Below are positions 1 through 10,371 of a stretch of DNA of 64,000 bases, piece after piece. Positions within the stretch are counted from its first letter, which is position 1; every line of letters begins with the position of its first letter. Both the position numbers and the translations under genes were made by a program. The notes under the pieces are model-generated. The model did no database searches. It had not been told where the DNA came from and worked only from the letters and a program-made list of their open reading frames with translations. Origin of the DNA: Embleya sp040629175 (lineage in GTDB: Bacteria > Actinomycetota > Actinomycetes > Streptomycetales > Streptomycetaceae); assembly GCF_040629175.1 (NCBI RefSeq), contig NZ_JBEXUX010000005.1, positions 1 through 64,000 on the forward strand. The letters run 5' to 3'.

Positions 1-93
1 ACGCCCGGTCTCATTCCGAACCCGGAAGCTAAGCTCTCCAGCGCCGATGGTACTGCACTCGAAGGGGTGTGGGAGAGTAGGACGCCGCCGGAA
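1..93 (+). rRNA. 5S ribosomal RNA, 3' part
   Basis: The first bases match the middle and 3' part of a streptomycete 5S rRNA: 'cattccgaacccggaagcta' near 12-31, the 'gccgatggtactgca' segment, and the closing 'gggagagtaggacgccgccg' at about 71-90. The 5' quarter lies left of the window, so this is the distal end of an rRNA operon. The exact 3' end is uncertain by a few bases. A strong hairpin follows about 10 bases later. Confidence 0.93.
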
Positions 94-103
94 TCTACGT
101 GTG

Positions 104-134
104 AAAGGCCCATCCCGAACAGGGATGGGCCTTT
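104..134 (+). terminator. rRNA operon terminator
   Basis: A perfect 13-bp stem (104-116 with 122-134) and a 5-base loop lies just after the 5S gene; its 3' arm ends in TTT. It is placed as expected for the intrinsic terminator of the rRNA operon. Confidence 0.85.
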
Positions 135-204
135 CGCGTTTCCCGGGCCCTTTCCCGGGCCCTTCTTTGCGTCTCGGGGCCGCGGGGAATTTCGGCCGGG
201 CCGG

Positions 205-320
205 GCACGGGAGGCTCAGTGCTGAACGGCCGGCGTGGACCGGCGGAGATCGGCCCGGTCCCACGGTCACCGGCGGCCGGGAGCCCTGAGTCCTCCGGCG
301 AGAGGTGGGCGTTGCGCGCG
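205..320 (-). repeat. inverted copy of the 224-bp repeat unit
   Basis: Read on the minus strand, this stretch closely matches the left two thirds of the tandem unit found at 733-1340: the 'cccacctctcgccgg' block, 'gctcccggccgccggtgacc', 'gtgggaccggg' and 'atctccgccggtccacgcc' follow in the same order. It is therefore a diverged copy in opposite orientation. Confidence 0.65.
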
Positions 321-732
321 TGACCCTCGAACCCCTGAGACGGCCTTCGGACGGCCTCCCGCTCGACCGCCCCGACCCCAAACGCCCACCGGAACAGACC
401 CGCCCCCCCCGGAAAGACTCCCGGCGCCCCTCACCGGGCCGCCCTTCCCGCCACCCGACCCGAAACGCCCACCGAGAACCCCCGCCCACACGCAATCCAC
501 CACCGGCATTCACAAACCGGCCCTCGACACGCACTCACGCCGCACGGCCCCGCAAAACCGCAGGTCAGCGAAATCCCGAGCGTGCGAAGCAGCCTCGGGA
601 TCCCGATCGTGACCCTCCAAGCCCTCAGACAGCCCTCCACCCGGCCACCCGACCCGAAACGCCCACCGAAACGCTCCCGACCCACTCGAAAAGGCCCCCC
701 GGCGGACCTCACCGGGCCGCCCCACCCGCTCC

Positions 733-1340
733 GCCGTTGCCGGCGCCTTTCCCGCCGAGCAACACCCACCTCTCGCCGGGAAACCCAAGGCTCCCGGCCG
801 CCGGTGACCGTGGGACCGGGCCCATCTCCGCCGATCCACGCCGACCGTTTAGCACTGAGCCACCCGCCGCCGACCAAGACGCGACCGCCGGCCGTGAACG
901 CCCGGCCCACTCGGAAAGGCTCCCCGGCCGACCCGACGCAAGCGCCCACCCGCTCCGCCGTTGCCAGCGCTTTTTCCCGCAGGCGACGCCCGTGTCTCGC
1001 CGGGAAGCTCAGGGCTCCTGACCGCCGGTGACCCCGGGACCGGGCTGATCTCCGCCGGTCCACGCCGACCGTTTAGCACAAGGCCACCCGCTGCCGACCA
1101 AGACGCGACCGCCCGCCGCAAACGCCCGGCCCACTCGAAAGGTCCCCCGGCGGACCCGACGAAAGTACCCTCCCGCTCCGCCGTTGCCGGCGCCTTTCCC
1201 GCCGAGCAACACCCACCTCTCGCTGGGAAACCCAAGGCTCCCGGCCACCGGCGACCACGGGACCGGGCCCACCTCCACCAGCCCACGCCGACCGTTCAGC
1301 ACAAAGCCACCCGCACCCAACCCAACCAAGACGCACCGCA
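733..1340 (+). repeat. imperfect tandem repeat, unit about 224 bp
   Basis: Three diverged units begin with 'gccgttgcc' at 733, 957 and 1180, so the period is 223-224 bp. Shared blocks in order are 'tctcgccggga', 'ccgccggtgacc', 'gggaccggg', 'cacgccgaccgtt.agcac', 'gaccaagacgcgaccgcc' and 'cgcccggcccactcg'. The third unit decays after about 1340. A partial unit end lies at about 680-732. No open frame is conserved among the units. Confidence 0.75.
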
Positions 1341-1474
1341 GGCGGCGAGCACCCCACCCACCCGGCAGGAAGGCCCCCAGGGCCACCCAACTCCTGCCTC
1401 AGACCCCAATCTCAATCCCAGCCCGCCCCCAACCGACCACCTCAGCGGTCCCCCGTGTCGGAAGACCTGTGCTG

Positions 1475-1868
1475 GACTGTGGCTTCCTGCTCAAGCAGTC
1501 CGGGCGACGTTGCTGATCGAGGCGGTCCGGGCGGCGATGGCAGGTGGCACGTTGATCAGCCCGCAGGTCACCCTCCGCCTGCTGGACCGGCTGTCGGCGC
1601 ACCCGACCGCGCCCCCGGCGCCGGCCGTAGGCCATTGCGCCGTACCCGACCAACCGGCCGCGGACCCGCTCACCACCCGCGAGCGCGAGATCGTCCGGTT
1701 GATCGCCCGCGAGCACACCAACGCCGAGATCGGCGCGGAGTTGTACAGCACCGTCGGCGCACCGTCGGCACCGTAAAGACGCATATCGCGAACATCCAGG
1801 CCAAGCCGGCGGCCCACAATCGAGTTGGGATCGCCGCCTGGCCTGGGCGTGGGCGAACGGGCATGTGA
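1475..1868 (+). pseudogene. remnant of a NarL/LuxR-family response regulator
   Basis: Only the end of a receiver domain (DCGFLLK at 1475-1495), the linker (LLIEAVRAA near 1513) and the LuxR helix-turn-helix (PLTTREREIVRLIAREHTNA near 1666-1725, then VGTVKTHIANIQAK) can be read, and they lie in three different reading frames. At least two frameshifts are needed, one near 1496-1503 and one near 1755-1775, where 'accgtcggc' is locally duplicated. The phosphoacceptor part of the receiver is absent. No intact start or RBS is visible. It sits between the rRNA repeats and the DUF58 operon and looks like a decayed regulator. Confidence 0.75.
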
Positions 1869-1936
1869 CACCAGGAGGTCGAGCCGGCGGCACCACGGCT
1901 CGAACCGACTGCCGACTGCCACCCACAAGTCCCGCT

Positions 1937-1997
1937 CCACAACGGCTTGTTCCCCAACGGCTCGTTCCCCAACAGCCCGTTCCGCAACGGCCGTTCC
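1937..1997. repeat. short ~15-bp direct repeats
   Basis: About four diverged units of the type 'ccaacggctcgttcc' follow one another between the regulator remnant and the end of the DUF58 gene. They lie about 40 bases beyond the 3' end of the minus-strand operon. No function is visible. Confidence 0.5.
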
Positions 1998-2036
1998 AAA
2001 ACCACCCGTTCGCCAACCGCCCTCCCCACGCCCGCC

Positions 2037-3332
2037 CTACAGCCGCCCCGCCAGCTTCAGTGCCAAATACGTGTCCGTGAGTGCCGACGCCAACTCCCCC
2101 GGGGGTGCGTCCACGACGGTTACGCTTCCTCGTCGCAACTCGGCTGCTGTTGCCCGGCGTTCGGCGAGTTCGCGTTCGGCGGCGGCGGCCTCGTAGATCG
2201 CTGTCACGTTGCCTCGGCGGGCGGCCATCGCGGTGATTGCCGGGTCGGCGACGGCGGCCACGATCACCTCGTGTCGGGCGGCGAGTCGGGGGAGGACCGG
2301 GAGGATGCCCTCCTGGACCGCCTCCCGTTCCAGGCCGGTGATCAGCACGATCAGTGAGCGGCGCGGGGTGCGGCGCAGGATTTCGGCGGTCAGGGATCGG
2401 GCGTCGGGTTCGACCAACTCCGGTTCCAGCGTGGCCATCGCCTGGACGAAGGCCGGGAGTATGCCGTTTCGGGGTGCGCGGCGTACCTCGGCGCGGACTC
2501 GACGGTCGTAGGCGAGCAGGTCGACCCGGTCGCCGGCGTGGTTGGCGACGGCGGTCAGCAGCAGGGTCGCGTCCATCGCCGCGTCCAGGCGGGGGACGTC
2601 GCCGATGCGGCCGGCCGAGGTGCGGCCGGTGTCGAGGACGACCAGGATGTGGCGGTCGCGTTCGGGGCGCCAGGTGCGCACCACGACGCCCTGGTTGCGG
2701 GCGGAGGCGCGCCAGTCGATCGATTTCGCGTCGTCGCCGGGGACGTATTCGCGCAGTGTGTCGAACTCGGTGCCCGCGCCTCGGGTGAGCAGGGCCGAGC
2801 GGCCGTCGAGTTCGCGCAGGCGTTCCAGTTTCGAGGGGAGCAGTCGGCGGCTGGGGAAGCCGGGCAGCACGCGCAGTCGCCACGGTACGTGGTGGGAGCC
2901 CTGGCGGGCGGCCAGGCCGAGCGGGCCGACGGAACGCACCGTGATCCGGTGGGCGTTGCGGTCGCCGCGGCGGGTCGGGGTCATCGTGGTGGTGAGCCGG
3001 CGGCGTTCGCCGGCGGGGATGCGCAGGTCGTGCCGCTGGGCAGTGGTGCCGGTGCTGGGTGGCCAGGCGTCGCGCAGTCGGCCGCGCAGGGGCCGGGGGC
3101 CGGGGTTGGTGACGGTCAGCGTGACCTCGGCGCGTTCGCCGAGGCGGACCGCGGTGTCGCCGCCGCGGTCGAAGGTCAGGGTGCGGACGCCGGGGGCGAG
3201 CAGCAGGTCGACGAGGACGGCGAACAGCAGGGCGCCCTCGACCACGGCCAGGCCGAGCAGCGAGGGCAGCAGCAGGCCGACCACCAGGACGCCCAGTGCT
3301 GCGGCCAGGACGGCACGACCGGTCAGGGCCAT
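2037..3332 (-). CDS. DUF58 domain-containing protein (vWA-like)
   Basis: 431 residues starting at ATG. Two hydrophobic segments fill residues 5-48. The middle carries the DUF58 hallmark TEFDTLREYVPGDDAKSIDW, followed by a von Willebrand A-like part (HILVVLDTGRTSAG) in the C-terminal half. DUF58 proteins are membrane-associated and usually work with a MoxR-type AAA+ ATPase, probably as substrate or adaptor in envelope complex assembly or maturation. The start lies 6 bases after the stop of the moxR-type gene, so it is the last gene of the five-gene minus-strand operon. The precise function in actinomycetes is not established. Confidence 0.92.
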   Translation of the reverse strand: MALTGRAVLAAALGVLVVGLLLPSLLGLAVVEGALLFAVLVDLLLAPGVRTLTFDRGGDTAVRLGERAEVTLTVTNPGPRPLRGRLRDAWPPSTGTTAQRHDLRIPAGERRRLTTTMTPTRRGDRNAHRITVRSVGPLGLAARQGSHHVPWRLRVLPGFPSRRLLPSKLERLRELDGRSALLTRGAGTEFDTLREYVPGDDAKSIDWRASARNQGVVVRTWRPERDRHILVVLDTGRTSAGRIGDVPRLDAAMDATLLLTAVANHAGDRVDLLAYDRRVRAEVRRAPRNGILPAFVQAMATLEPELVEPDARSLTAEILRRTPRRSLIVLITGLEREAVQEGILPVLPRLAARHEVIVAAVADPAITAMAARRGNVTAIYEAAAAERELAERRATAAELRRGSVTVVDAPPGELASALTDTYLALKLAGRL

Positions 3333-3338
3333 CGGCGG

Positions 3339-4303
<965 letters not shown>

Positions 4304-4307
<4 letters not shown>

Positions 4308-5446
4308 GTCGTGCGTACCTGCCTTATCAGCGCGTCGAGTTCGTCGGACAGGGCGACGAGGGCTTCGTCGCTCTCCGGGCTCGCACCGTACAACAGGGCG
4401 TGCAGGTGCGCGGGCGTGTGGTCGGTGCGGGCGGTGACCGAGGCGATCAGGGCGGCCTCGGTGGGGTCGGCGCCCAGGACGCGGGCGATGCGTTCGCGGG
4501 CGGCGGCGCGCAGCAGTTCGGCGGCGGTGTCGCGGGCGCGGCCGCGGCGGTAGAGCCGGGCGCGGCCCTCGACGGTCTCGGCGGCGCGGACCACCACCGG
4601 GAGCGGTTCGGTCACCACCGGGCCCAGTCGGCGGGCCCGCCACAGGGCGAGCAGGACGGCGGCGACGGCCAGTTGTGCGGCGCCCCAGCGCCAGCCGGCG
4701 GGCAGCAGGTCCCACAGCGAGTCGTCGGCGGGCGGGAGTTCGTCGGCGCCGGGCAGGTACCAGACCAGGTGCGGATGGGCCCCGAGCAGGTTGAGCGCGA
4801 GGGCGGCGTTGCCGTTGTCGTCGAGGCGGTCGTTGACCAGCGGGCGGTCGGAGCCGAGCACGACGGTGTCGTGGCCGGCGCGGGGCGGGGTGCGGACCAG
4901 GGTCGGGCGGCCCGCGTAGGGATAACAACCGGTGGCGTCGGGGAGCAGGTCGAGGTCGAACCGGGCGCCGCCGGTGTCCGCGTCGCCGGCCCGGGTCGCG
5001 GCGGGCAGTTCGCAGCGCGGTTGCAGGGTGCGCCGGCCCGCGTCGCGGGCGGTGTGCACGCCGGGCGCCAGGATCGCCAGCGCGGCCTCGCCGGGGCGGA
5101 CCAGCACCGTGCGGGCGGGCCCGGCGGCGGCGACGGTGCGCAGCCGGTCGTCGGCGAGCAGGTCGGGGAAGGGCACCACGAGGGTGCTGTCCGGGCGGAT
5201 CGCCCGGGCGGCCTCGTCGGCGGAGCGGGCCAGGTGCACCTCGACGCCGCGGGCCCGCAGCAGTTGGGCCAGGGCCTTGCTGCCCTGCGGGTGGGTGGAG
5301 CGCGGGTCGAGCCGGCCCTCGTGCCGGTCGCCGCGGATCAGGATCAGGGCGGAGACCACGATCAGGACCAGGGCGACCAGGGCGAGCGGCGTGCGCACCC
5401 GGCGCCAGACCTGCTCGGTGGTGGGGCCGAGCGCGGTGTCGCTCAT
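4304..5446 (-). CDS. DUF4350 domain-containing membrane protein
   Basis: 380 residues. One membrane segment near residues 20-41 (LALVALVLIVVSALILI) precedes a DUF4350-type extracytoplasmic domain (NNG-like region with GSKALAQLLRARGVEV). A second hydrophobic stretch near 255-275 leads to a C-terminal cytoplasmic helical part. The ATG overlaps the stop of the DUF4129 gene by 4 bases, and its own stop overlaps the moxR start. DUF4350 is repeatedly found in MoxR/DUF58/DUF4129 operons; the biochemical role is unknown. Confidence 0.9.
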
Positions 5447-6108
5447 CGGGGCATCCGTTCGTCCACGCGTGGGCGGGCGGCGGCGCAGCGGGTGTCCAGC
5501 TCGCGCAGGTCGCGGTCCAGCGCCCGGTCGGCGGTACGCCCGCCGTAGTGCACGTCGTCGAAGGTCGCGGCGGCGGCCCGCAGGTCCGCGGCTGCCTCGG
5601 GCAGCGCCCGGCCGGCCTCGGCGGCGGCCTCGTCGGCGGTGCGGCCGGGGCGTACGTCGAGCACGGCACGCTCCTCCAGGGCCCGCACGATCGCCCGGAA
5701 GCGTTCCCGTACCGCCTCGTCCCAGTGCCCCCGGTCGGCGTGCGCGTCGGCGGCGGCACGGTGCTCGGCGGCCGACAACGGGCCCTGTTCGCCGTAGAGC
5801 GGCAGCTCGGCGCGGCGGGCGGTGCGCAGCGGACCCAGCCGCAGCCGCAACACCACGAGCGCGGCGATCACCAGGAGCACGATCACCACGAGGCCGAGAC
5901 CACCACCGGGGCTGTGGTCGCCGGCCCGGGAGATCAGGTCGCCCAGGTGGTCGAGAAACCACTCCAGGGCCCGGCGGACCGGGCTGGGGTCGTCGCGGTG
6001 GTATTCGGGGCGCGAGAGTTCGTCCCGGGCGGCGTCCCGCGCGTCGTCGCGCGGGACGTCCACCGGCTCCCAGTCCCGGACCAGGGTCGTGAGCGCGTGG
6101 CGGTTCAC
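5443..6108 (-). CDS. DUF4129 domain-containing protein
   Basis: 221 residues from a GTG that overlaps the upstream stop by 4 bases. A membrane segment is seen at about residues 70-92 (LGLVVIVLLVIAALVVL). The C-terminal part (HWDEAVRERFRAIVRALEER ... DVRPGRTADEAA) is the DUF4129 signature. The protein probably forms a membrane complex with the neighbouring DUF4350, MoxR and DUF58 products. A transglutaminase fusion, common for DUF4129 elsewhere, is absent. Confidence 0.9.
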   Translation of the reverse strand: MNRHALTTLVRDWEPVDVPRDDARDAARDELSRPEYHRDDPSPVRRALEWFLDHLGDLISRAGDHSPGGGLGLVVIVLLVIAALVVLRLRLGPLRTARRAELPLYGEQGPLSAAEHRAAADAHADRGHWDEAVRERFRAIVRALEERAVLDVRPGRTADEAAAEAGRALPEAAADLRAAAATFDDVHYGGRTADRALDRDLRELDTRCAAARPRVDERMPR

Positions 6109-7499
6109 GCCGGCGCGGGTCCCGAGGTCGCGTCGCCGCCGGGCTCTTCGTCCAGGACGCCGGCCGCGCGGGCGAGGTCGAGGTCGAGTGCCTCGCGGCG
6201 GATGCGCTGGTCGATGTAGAGCAGTGCGGTGGCGCCGGCGGCGAAGGGGTAGAGCAGCGCGGCGCTGATCACCGCGCCGACGCCGGTGATCAGCAGGTCG
6301 CCGAAGGAGGGGTCCGGAACGTCGGAGGGCTTGGACGCGGTGAGCGCCGAGATGCCGTCGGAGACCAGCAGGAACGGGAACTGGATGATGGCGCCGACGA
6401 CCGTCATGATCAGCGCGATCAGCAGCAGGATGCCGCACACCCGCCACCACGCGCCGGTGACCAGCTTGCGCGAGCGCTCCAGCGCCTTGCGCACCGACTG
6501 CTTCTCCAGCATCAGGGTGGGGCCGGCGAGCGAGAAGCAGACGTAGAGGTAGACCGCCGCGACGACGCCGCCGATCATGCCCGGGAGCAACAGCAGCGCG
6601 CCGAGGCCGTCGGCGCCGACGGCCAGCAGCAGCAGGCCCGGCAACATCGCGATCAGGAGGGTGCCGACCGGGATCAGCCAGGAGGCGAAGGTGACGCCGA
6701 GCAGGCGCGGGAGCAGCGGGCGCACCGCCGTCCAGGCCTGGGTGGCGGACATGGTCTTGGCGATCACGGCGCGGCTGACCACGACGGTGAGCATCGCGGT
6801 GGCGGCGATCTGCCCGAGGGCGGCGACCACGATCGGCACGATCACCAGCGCGCTGGTGTCGCGCAGGTAGCGCCACGCCTCCTCGCCGGTGGCGTCGTCG
6901 CCGAGGTCGCTGGGCGAGAACTCGCGGTTGAGCAGCCAGGTGACCGGTACCTCGAGGCACTGGGTGAGCAGGGCGACCACGACGGCGATGCCGATCATGA
7001 CCTTCCAGTGCGCGCGCATGGCGGCGAACGCGCCGTCGAGGATCTCGCCGACGCTCAGCGGGCGCAGTGGGATCACGCCGGGCTTGGCGGCCTGTACGTA
7101 GGGGCCGTTCCAGCCGGGAGGCGCGCCCCACAGCGGCGGTTGCTGCTGGGGGGCACCCCAGCGCGGGTCCTGGCCGGGGCCCGGTTGCGGGGGTCCCCAT
7201 CCGGCCGCCGGGCCCTGCTGCGGCGGTCCCCATCCGGAGGCGGGCGGCTGGACCGGGGCCCACCCGGGGGCCGGGGCTCGGGGGCCGGGCTGTTCCGGAG
7301 CCGCGGGCTCGTCCTCGGCCGGGGGTTTGTCCAGGGACGGCTTGTCCGGCGACGGCGGCTTGTCCAGGGACGGGGGCGTGGCCGGCGACGGCGAGTCGGG
7401 CGCGGGCGCGGGTCGGTCGGGTGACGTGGCGTCGTCCGCCGGGCGTTCCTCGTCCGGCCCCGGGGCGTCCGGGGTGGGCGGGCCGGGCGAGTCCGTCAT
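6105..7499 (-). CDS. glycerophosphodiester phosphodiesterase-type membrane domain protein
   Basis: 464 residues from ATG 7499, chosen because GAGGAG lies about 8 bases upstream; an upstream in-frame extension to 7640 has no RBS. The first ~140 residues are a Pro/Gly/Asp-rich disordered cytoplasmic tail with SLDKPPSPDKPSLDKPP and GWGPPQ repeats. Then RPLSVGEILDGAFAAMRAHW introduces six or so membrane helices (about 150-440) typical of the GPDPase membrane domain. The catalytic phosphodiesterase domain is absent. First gene of the operon leading to DUF58. Confidence 0.85.
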   Translation of the reverse strand: MTDSPGPPTPDAPGPDEERPADDATSPDRPAPAPDSPSPATPPSLDKPPSPDKPSLDKPPAEDEPAAPEQPGPRAPAPGWAPVQPPASGWGPPQQGPAAGWGPPQPGPGQDPRWGAPQQQPPLWGAPPGWNGPYVQAAKPGVIPLRPLSVGEILDGAFAAMRAHWKVMIGIAVVVALLTQCLEVPVTWLLNREFSPSDLGDDATGEEAWRYLRDTSALVIVPIVVAALGQIAATAMLTVVVSRAVIAKTMSATQAWTAVRPLLPRLLGVTFASWLIPVGTLLIAMLPGLLLLAVGADGLGALLLLPGMIGGVVAAVYLYVCFSLAGPTLMLEKQSVRKALERSRKLVTGAWWRVCGILLLIALIMTVVGAIIQFPFLLVSDGISALTASKPSDVPDPSFGDLLITGVGAVISAALLYPFAAGATALLYIDQRIRREALDLDLARAAGVLDEEPGGDATSGPAPA

Positions 7500-7883
7500 G
7501 CGATTGCGCTCCTCGTCCTGATCGGGTGGTGACTCATCGTGGCATGCCGGTGTGGGCCCCGGATGAACGGGCGGCCATCGGATCCGGTCCGCCGGCGCGG
7601 GTACCTCGACCGCCGGGACAACGTCGAGCGCGCGTCGCACGTTCCGGCACCGGTTCGCCCGGGCTCCGGCGGGCCCCGGCGAGGTCCGGCGGACGCCGTC
7701 GGGGGGTCGTGGGCATGGCCGAAACGCCCGTTGCGCCGGTCGGTGGGCCGGCGTACGGCCCGGTCGGGGACGTGACTCCGCACTCTCTCCGGTGGCAATG
7801 ATCAGTATTTAGGCGATTTTGTCGTCGATCGGCGCGGCCGGAATCGGTCGGATGAGTGCAGGTCACAATCCGGTAATGCGACG
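7500..7883. other. divergent promoter region upstream of mtrA
   Basis: 384 bases between the DUF58-operon leader (minus) and mtrA (plus). No gene is supported; open frames here are shadows on both strands. The 100 bases before mtrA are more AT-rich ('tgatcagtatttaggcgatt', near 7798-7817), as expected for a promoter, but I cannot place a convincing -35/-10 pair. Confidence 0.4.
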
Positions 7884-8570
7884 ATGATGTACATGAAGGG
7901 ACGCGTCCTCATCGTTGACGACGACACCGCACTGTCCGAGATGCTCGGGATCGTGCTGCGTGGCGAAGGGTTCGAGCCGTCGTTCGTGGCGGACGGCGAC
8001 AAGGCACTCCAGGCTTTTCGGGATGTAAAACCGGACCTGGTACTGCTGGACCTGATGCTGCCCGGCCGTGACGGCATCGACGTCTGCCGCCAGATCCGTG
8101 CCGAGTCCGGCGTGCCGATCGTGATGCTCACCGCCAAGAGCGACACGGTCGACGTCGTGGTCGGGCTGGAATCCGGAGCCGACGACTATGTGATCAAACC
8201 GTTCAAGCCCAAGGAGCTTGTCGCTCGTGTGCGGGCCCGCCTGCGCAGAGCCGAAGAACCCACCCCGGAGCAGTTGGTGATCGGCGATCTGGTGATCGAC
8301 GTGGCCGGCCACGCCGTGAAGCGGGACGGGCAGAACATCGCGCTCACCCCGCTGGAGTTCGACCTCCTTGTCGCACTCGCCCGCAAGCCCTGGCAGGTGT
8401 TCACCCGCGAGGTGCTTCTCGAACAGGTCTGGGGATACCGACACGCGGCGGACACCCGCTTGGTGAACGTGCACGTCCAGCGGCTGCGCTCGAAGATCGA
8501 GCGCGACCCCGAGCGTCCGGAGACCGTGGTCACCGTGCGCGGGGTCGGCTACAAGGCGGGACCGGCCTGA
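7884..8570 (+). CDS. mtrA: two-component response regulator MtrA
   Basis: 228 residues, OmpR/PhoB family. The receiver domain (about 5-120) has the acidic DDD pocket (VLIVDDDTAL), phosphoacceptor Asp in LVLLDLMLPGRDG, Thr in VMLTAKSD and Lys in IKPFKP. A winged-helix DNA-binding domain follows (about 135-225) with LTPLEFDLLVALARKPWQ and the recognition-helix region DTRLVNVHVQRLRSKIE. MtrA controls cell-wall metabolism, division and development in actinobacteria. It lies 16 bases before mtrB and upstream of lpqB, the classical mtrAB-lpqB operon. Alternative ATG starts exist 3 and 9 bases downstream; no strong RBS separates them. Confidence 0.97.
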   Translation: MMYMKGRVLIVDDDTALSEMLGIVLRGEGFEPSFVADGDKALQAFRDVKPDLVLLDLMLPGRDGIDVCRQIRAESGVPIVMLTAKSDTVDVVVGLESGADDYVIKPFKPKELVARVRARLRRAEEPTPEQLVIGDLVIDVAGHAVKRDGQNIALTPLEFDLLVALARKPWQVFTREVLLEQVWGYRHAADTRLVNVHVQRLRSKIERDPERPETVVTVRGVGYKAGPA

Positions 8571-8586
8571 CCTTGAGTTCGTTCCG

Positions 8587-10371
8587 GTGAGCACCGCACA
8601 GCGGTCGCCCTCTCCATCGGCCTGGTCCCTCGCCCTGCGTCGCGTACGCGGTGGCGTGGGCCGGGTCATGGCGTTGTGGAACAGATCGATCCAGTTTCGC
8701 GTCGTGGCCACCACCCTGGTGTTGTCCGTCGCGGTGATGGTGCTGCTCGGGGTGGTGGTGGTCGGCCAGGTCCGCAACGGCCTGCTGGACGCGAAGGTGG
8801 CCTCCGCCCGCTCCCAGGCCCAGGGCGGGATCGCCGATGCCCGGGCCCAGGCCGACGAGATCGCCACCAGCCCGGGCCGGCACGTCCAGGTACCCACCGG
8901 CGTGCCGGCCGGCACCCCGGCGTCCGGCAACCGGGTGAACACCGGCGACTGGCTCAACGCCCTGGTCAAGCAGCTCTCCAGCGGCGGCCAGGGGGTCTAC
9001 GACGTGGCCGCCACCAGCCAGGACACGGCGGACAACCCGCCCGGGTCCGGTCGCAGCCCCCGCGCGTCCGGCGACGTGGTCCCCGACGCCAGCGTGCCGG
9101 ACGAGCTGCGCCGCGAGGTCGGGCTCAAGCGCGGTGTGCCACTGCTCCAGTACACCCAGATCGTGCGCGAGGGCCAGCACGGCGAGGGCCCGGCCGAGAC
9201 CACCCGCGAGGCCGGCCTGGTGGTCGGTGCGGAACTGGAGGATCCCGACGGCGGCTTCTACCAGCTCTACTACTTCTTCTCCTTCGGCCCGGAGGAGAAG
9301 ACCCTGGGTCTGGTGCGCAGCACGCTGGCCACCGCCGGGGTCTTCCTGGTGCTGCTCCTGGTGGCGATCGCGGCGCTGGTGACCCGGTGGGTGGTCACCC
9401 CGGTGCGGATGGCGGCCCGGATCGCCGAGCGGTTGGCCGCCGGTCGTCTGGAGGAACGCATGCGGGTCGTCGGCGCGGACGACCTGGCGCGCCTGGGCTC
9501 CTCGTTCAACAAGATGGCCTCCAATCTGCAGAACCAGATCCGGCAGTTGGAGGAGCTCTCGCGCGTGCAACGCCGGTTCGTCTCGGACGTCTCGCACGAA
9601 CTGCGCACCCCGCTGACCACCGTGCGGATGGCGGCCGACGTGCTGCACGAGGCCCGCGAGGACTTCGACCCGGCCACGCGGCGCTCGGCCGAGCTGTTGC
9701 AGAACCAGTTGGACCGGTTCGAGGCACTGTTGTCGGACCTGCTGGAGATCAGCCGCTTCGACGCCGGCGCGGCCGTGCTGGACGCCGAGCCGGTGGACCT
9801 GCGCGACCTGGTGCGTCGGGTGGTCGAGGGCGCGGAGCCGCTGGCCGAGCGGCGCGGCAGCCGACTGGTGGTGCGCGCACCGGACAAGCCGTGCGTGGCA
9901 GAGGTGGACCCGCGCCGGATCGACCGGGTGTTGCGCAACCTGGTGGTCAACGCGGTCGAGCACGGCGAGGGCCACGATGTGGTGGTCACCGTGGCCGGCG
10001 GCGAGGACTCGGTCGCGGTGGCCGTGCGCGACTACGGCGTGGGCCTCAAGCCCGGCGAGTCCTCGCTGGTGTTCGCCCGGTTCTGGCGGGCCGACCCGGC
10101 TCGGGCCCGGACCACCGGTGGTACCGGACTGGGCCTGTCGATCGCGTTGGAGGACGCGCACCTGCACGGCGGCTGGCTCCAGGCGTGGGGCGAGCCGGGC
10201 GGCGGCTCGCAGTTCCGGCTGAGCCTGCCCAAGACCGCGGGTGGCGATCTGGTGCGTTCGCCGCTGCCGTTGGAGCCCGAGGACTCGCGGGCGAATCGGG
10301 GCCTGGGCCCGGCGGGCTCGCCCTATCGGCGCACCGTGCGTGCGGCCGGCCCCGCGGGAGGCACTCGATGA
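8587..10371 (+). CDS. mtrB: sensor histidine kinase MtrB
   Basis: 594 residues from GTG. One membrane helix near 38-60 (VVATTLVLSVAVMVLLGVVV) and a second near 240-262 bracket an extracellular domain of about 180 residues. HAMP (about 263-318), HisKA with SHELRTPLT (His about 337) and HATPase with N-box LRNLVVNAVEH, DYGVGL and GGTGLGLSIA follow. It phosphorylates MtrA. Its last 4 bases overlap the lpqB start, so the lipoprotein partner is translationally coupled. Confidence 0.97.
   Translation: MSTAQRSPSPSAWSLALRRVRGGVGRVMALWNRSIQFRVVATTLVLSVAVMVLLGVVVVGQVRNGLLDAKVASARSQAQGGIADARAQADEIATSPGRHVQVPTGVPAGTPASGNRVNTGDWLNALVKQLSSGGQGVYDVAATSQDTADNPPGSGRSPRASGDVVPDASVPDELRREVGLKRGVPLLQYTQIVREGQHGEGPAETTREAGLVVGAELEDPDGGFYQLYYFFSFGPEEKTLGLVRSTLATAGVFLVLLLVAIAALVTRWVVTPVRMAARIAERLAAGRLEERMRVVGADDLARLGSSFNKMASNLQNQIRQLEELSRVQRRFVSDVSHELRTPLTTVRMAADVLHEAREDFDPATRRSAELLQNQLDRFEALLSDLLEISRFDAGAAVLDAEPVDLRDLVRRVVEGAEPLAERRGSRLVVRAPDKPCVAEVDPRRIDRVLRNLVVNAVEHGEGHDVVVTVAGGEDSVAVAVRDYGVGLKPGESSLVFARFWRADPARARTTGGTGLGLSIALEDAHLHGGWLQAWGEPGGGSQFRLSLPKTAGGDLVRSPLPLEPEDSRANRGLGPAGSPYRRTVRAAGPAGGTR

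Larger units (their letters stand above)
135..1474. other. repeat-rich gene desert downstream of rRNA operon
   Basis: About 1.3 kb without a credible gene. Open frames occur on both strands but are proline/arginine-rich low-complexity translations with no domain, and several overlap one another. What is here is degenerate repetition: a motif like 'cccgacccgaaacgcccacc' recurs near 375, 460 and 645, a 'gaccctc..agccc' block occurs near 320 and again near 607, and a ~224-bp unit is repeated further right (separate entries). Confidence 0.6.

Noticed and set aside
235..1390. Many long open frames on both strands of the rRNA-proximal region
   Set aside because: All are Pro/Arg/Gly-rich, overlap each other in several frames, follow the 224-bp repeats, and lack RBS or domain.
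7498..7866. Small open frames in the mtrA upstream region
   Set aside because: Arg/Pro/Gly-rich on both strands, without RBS or homology; the region is more likely a divergent promoter.
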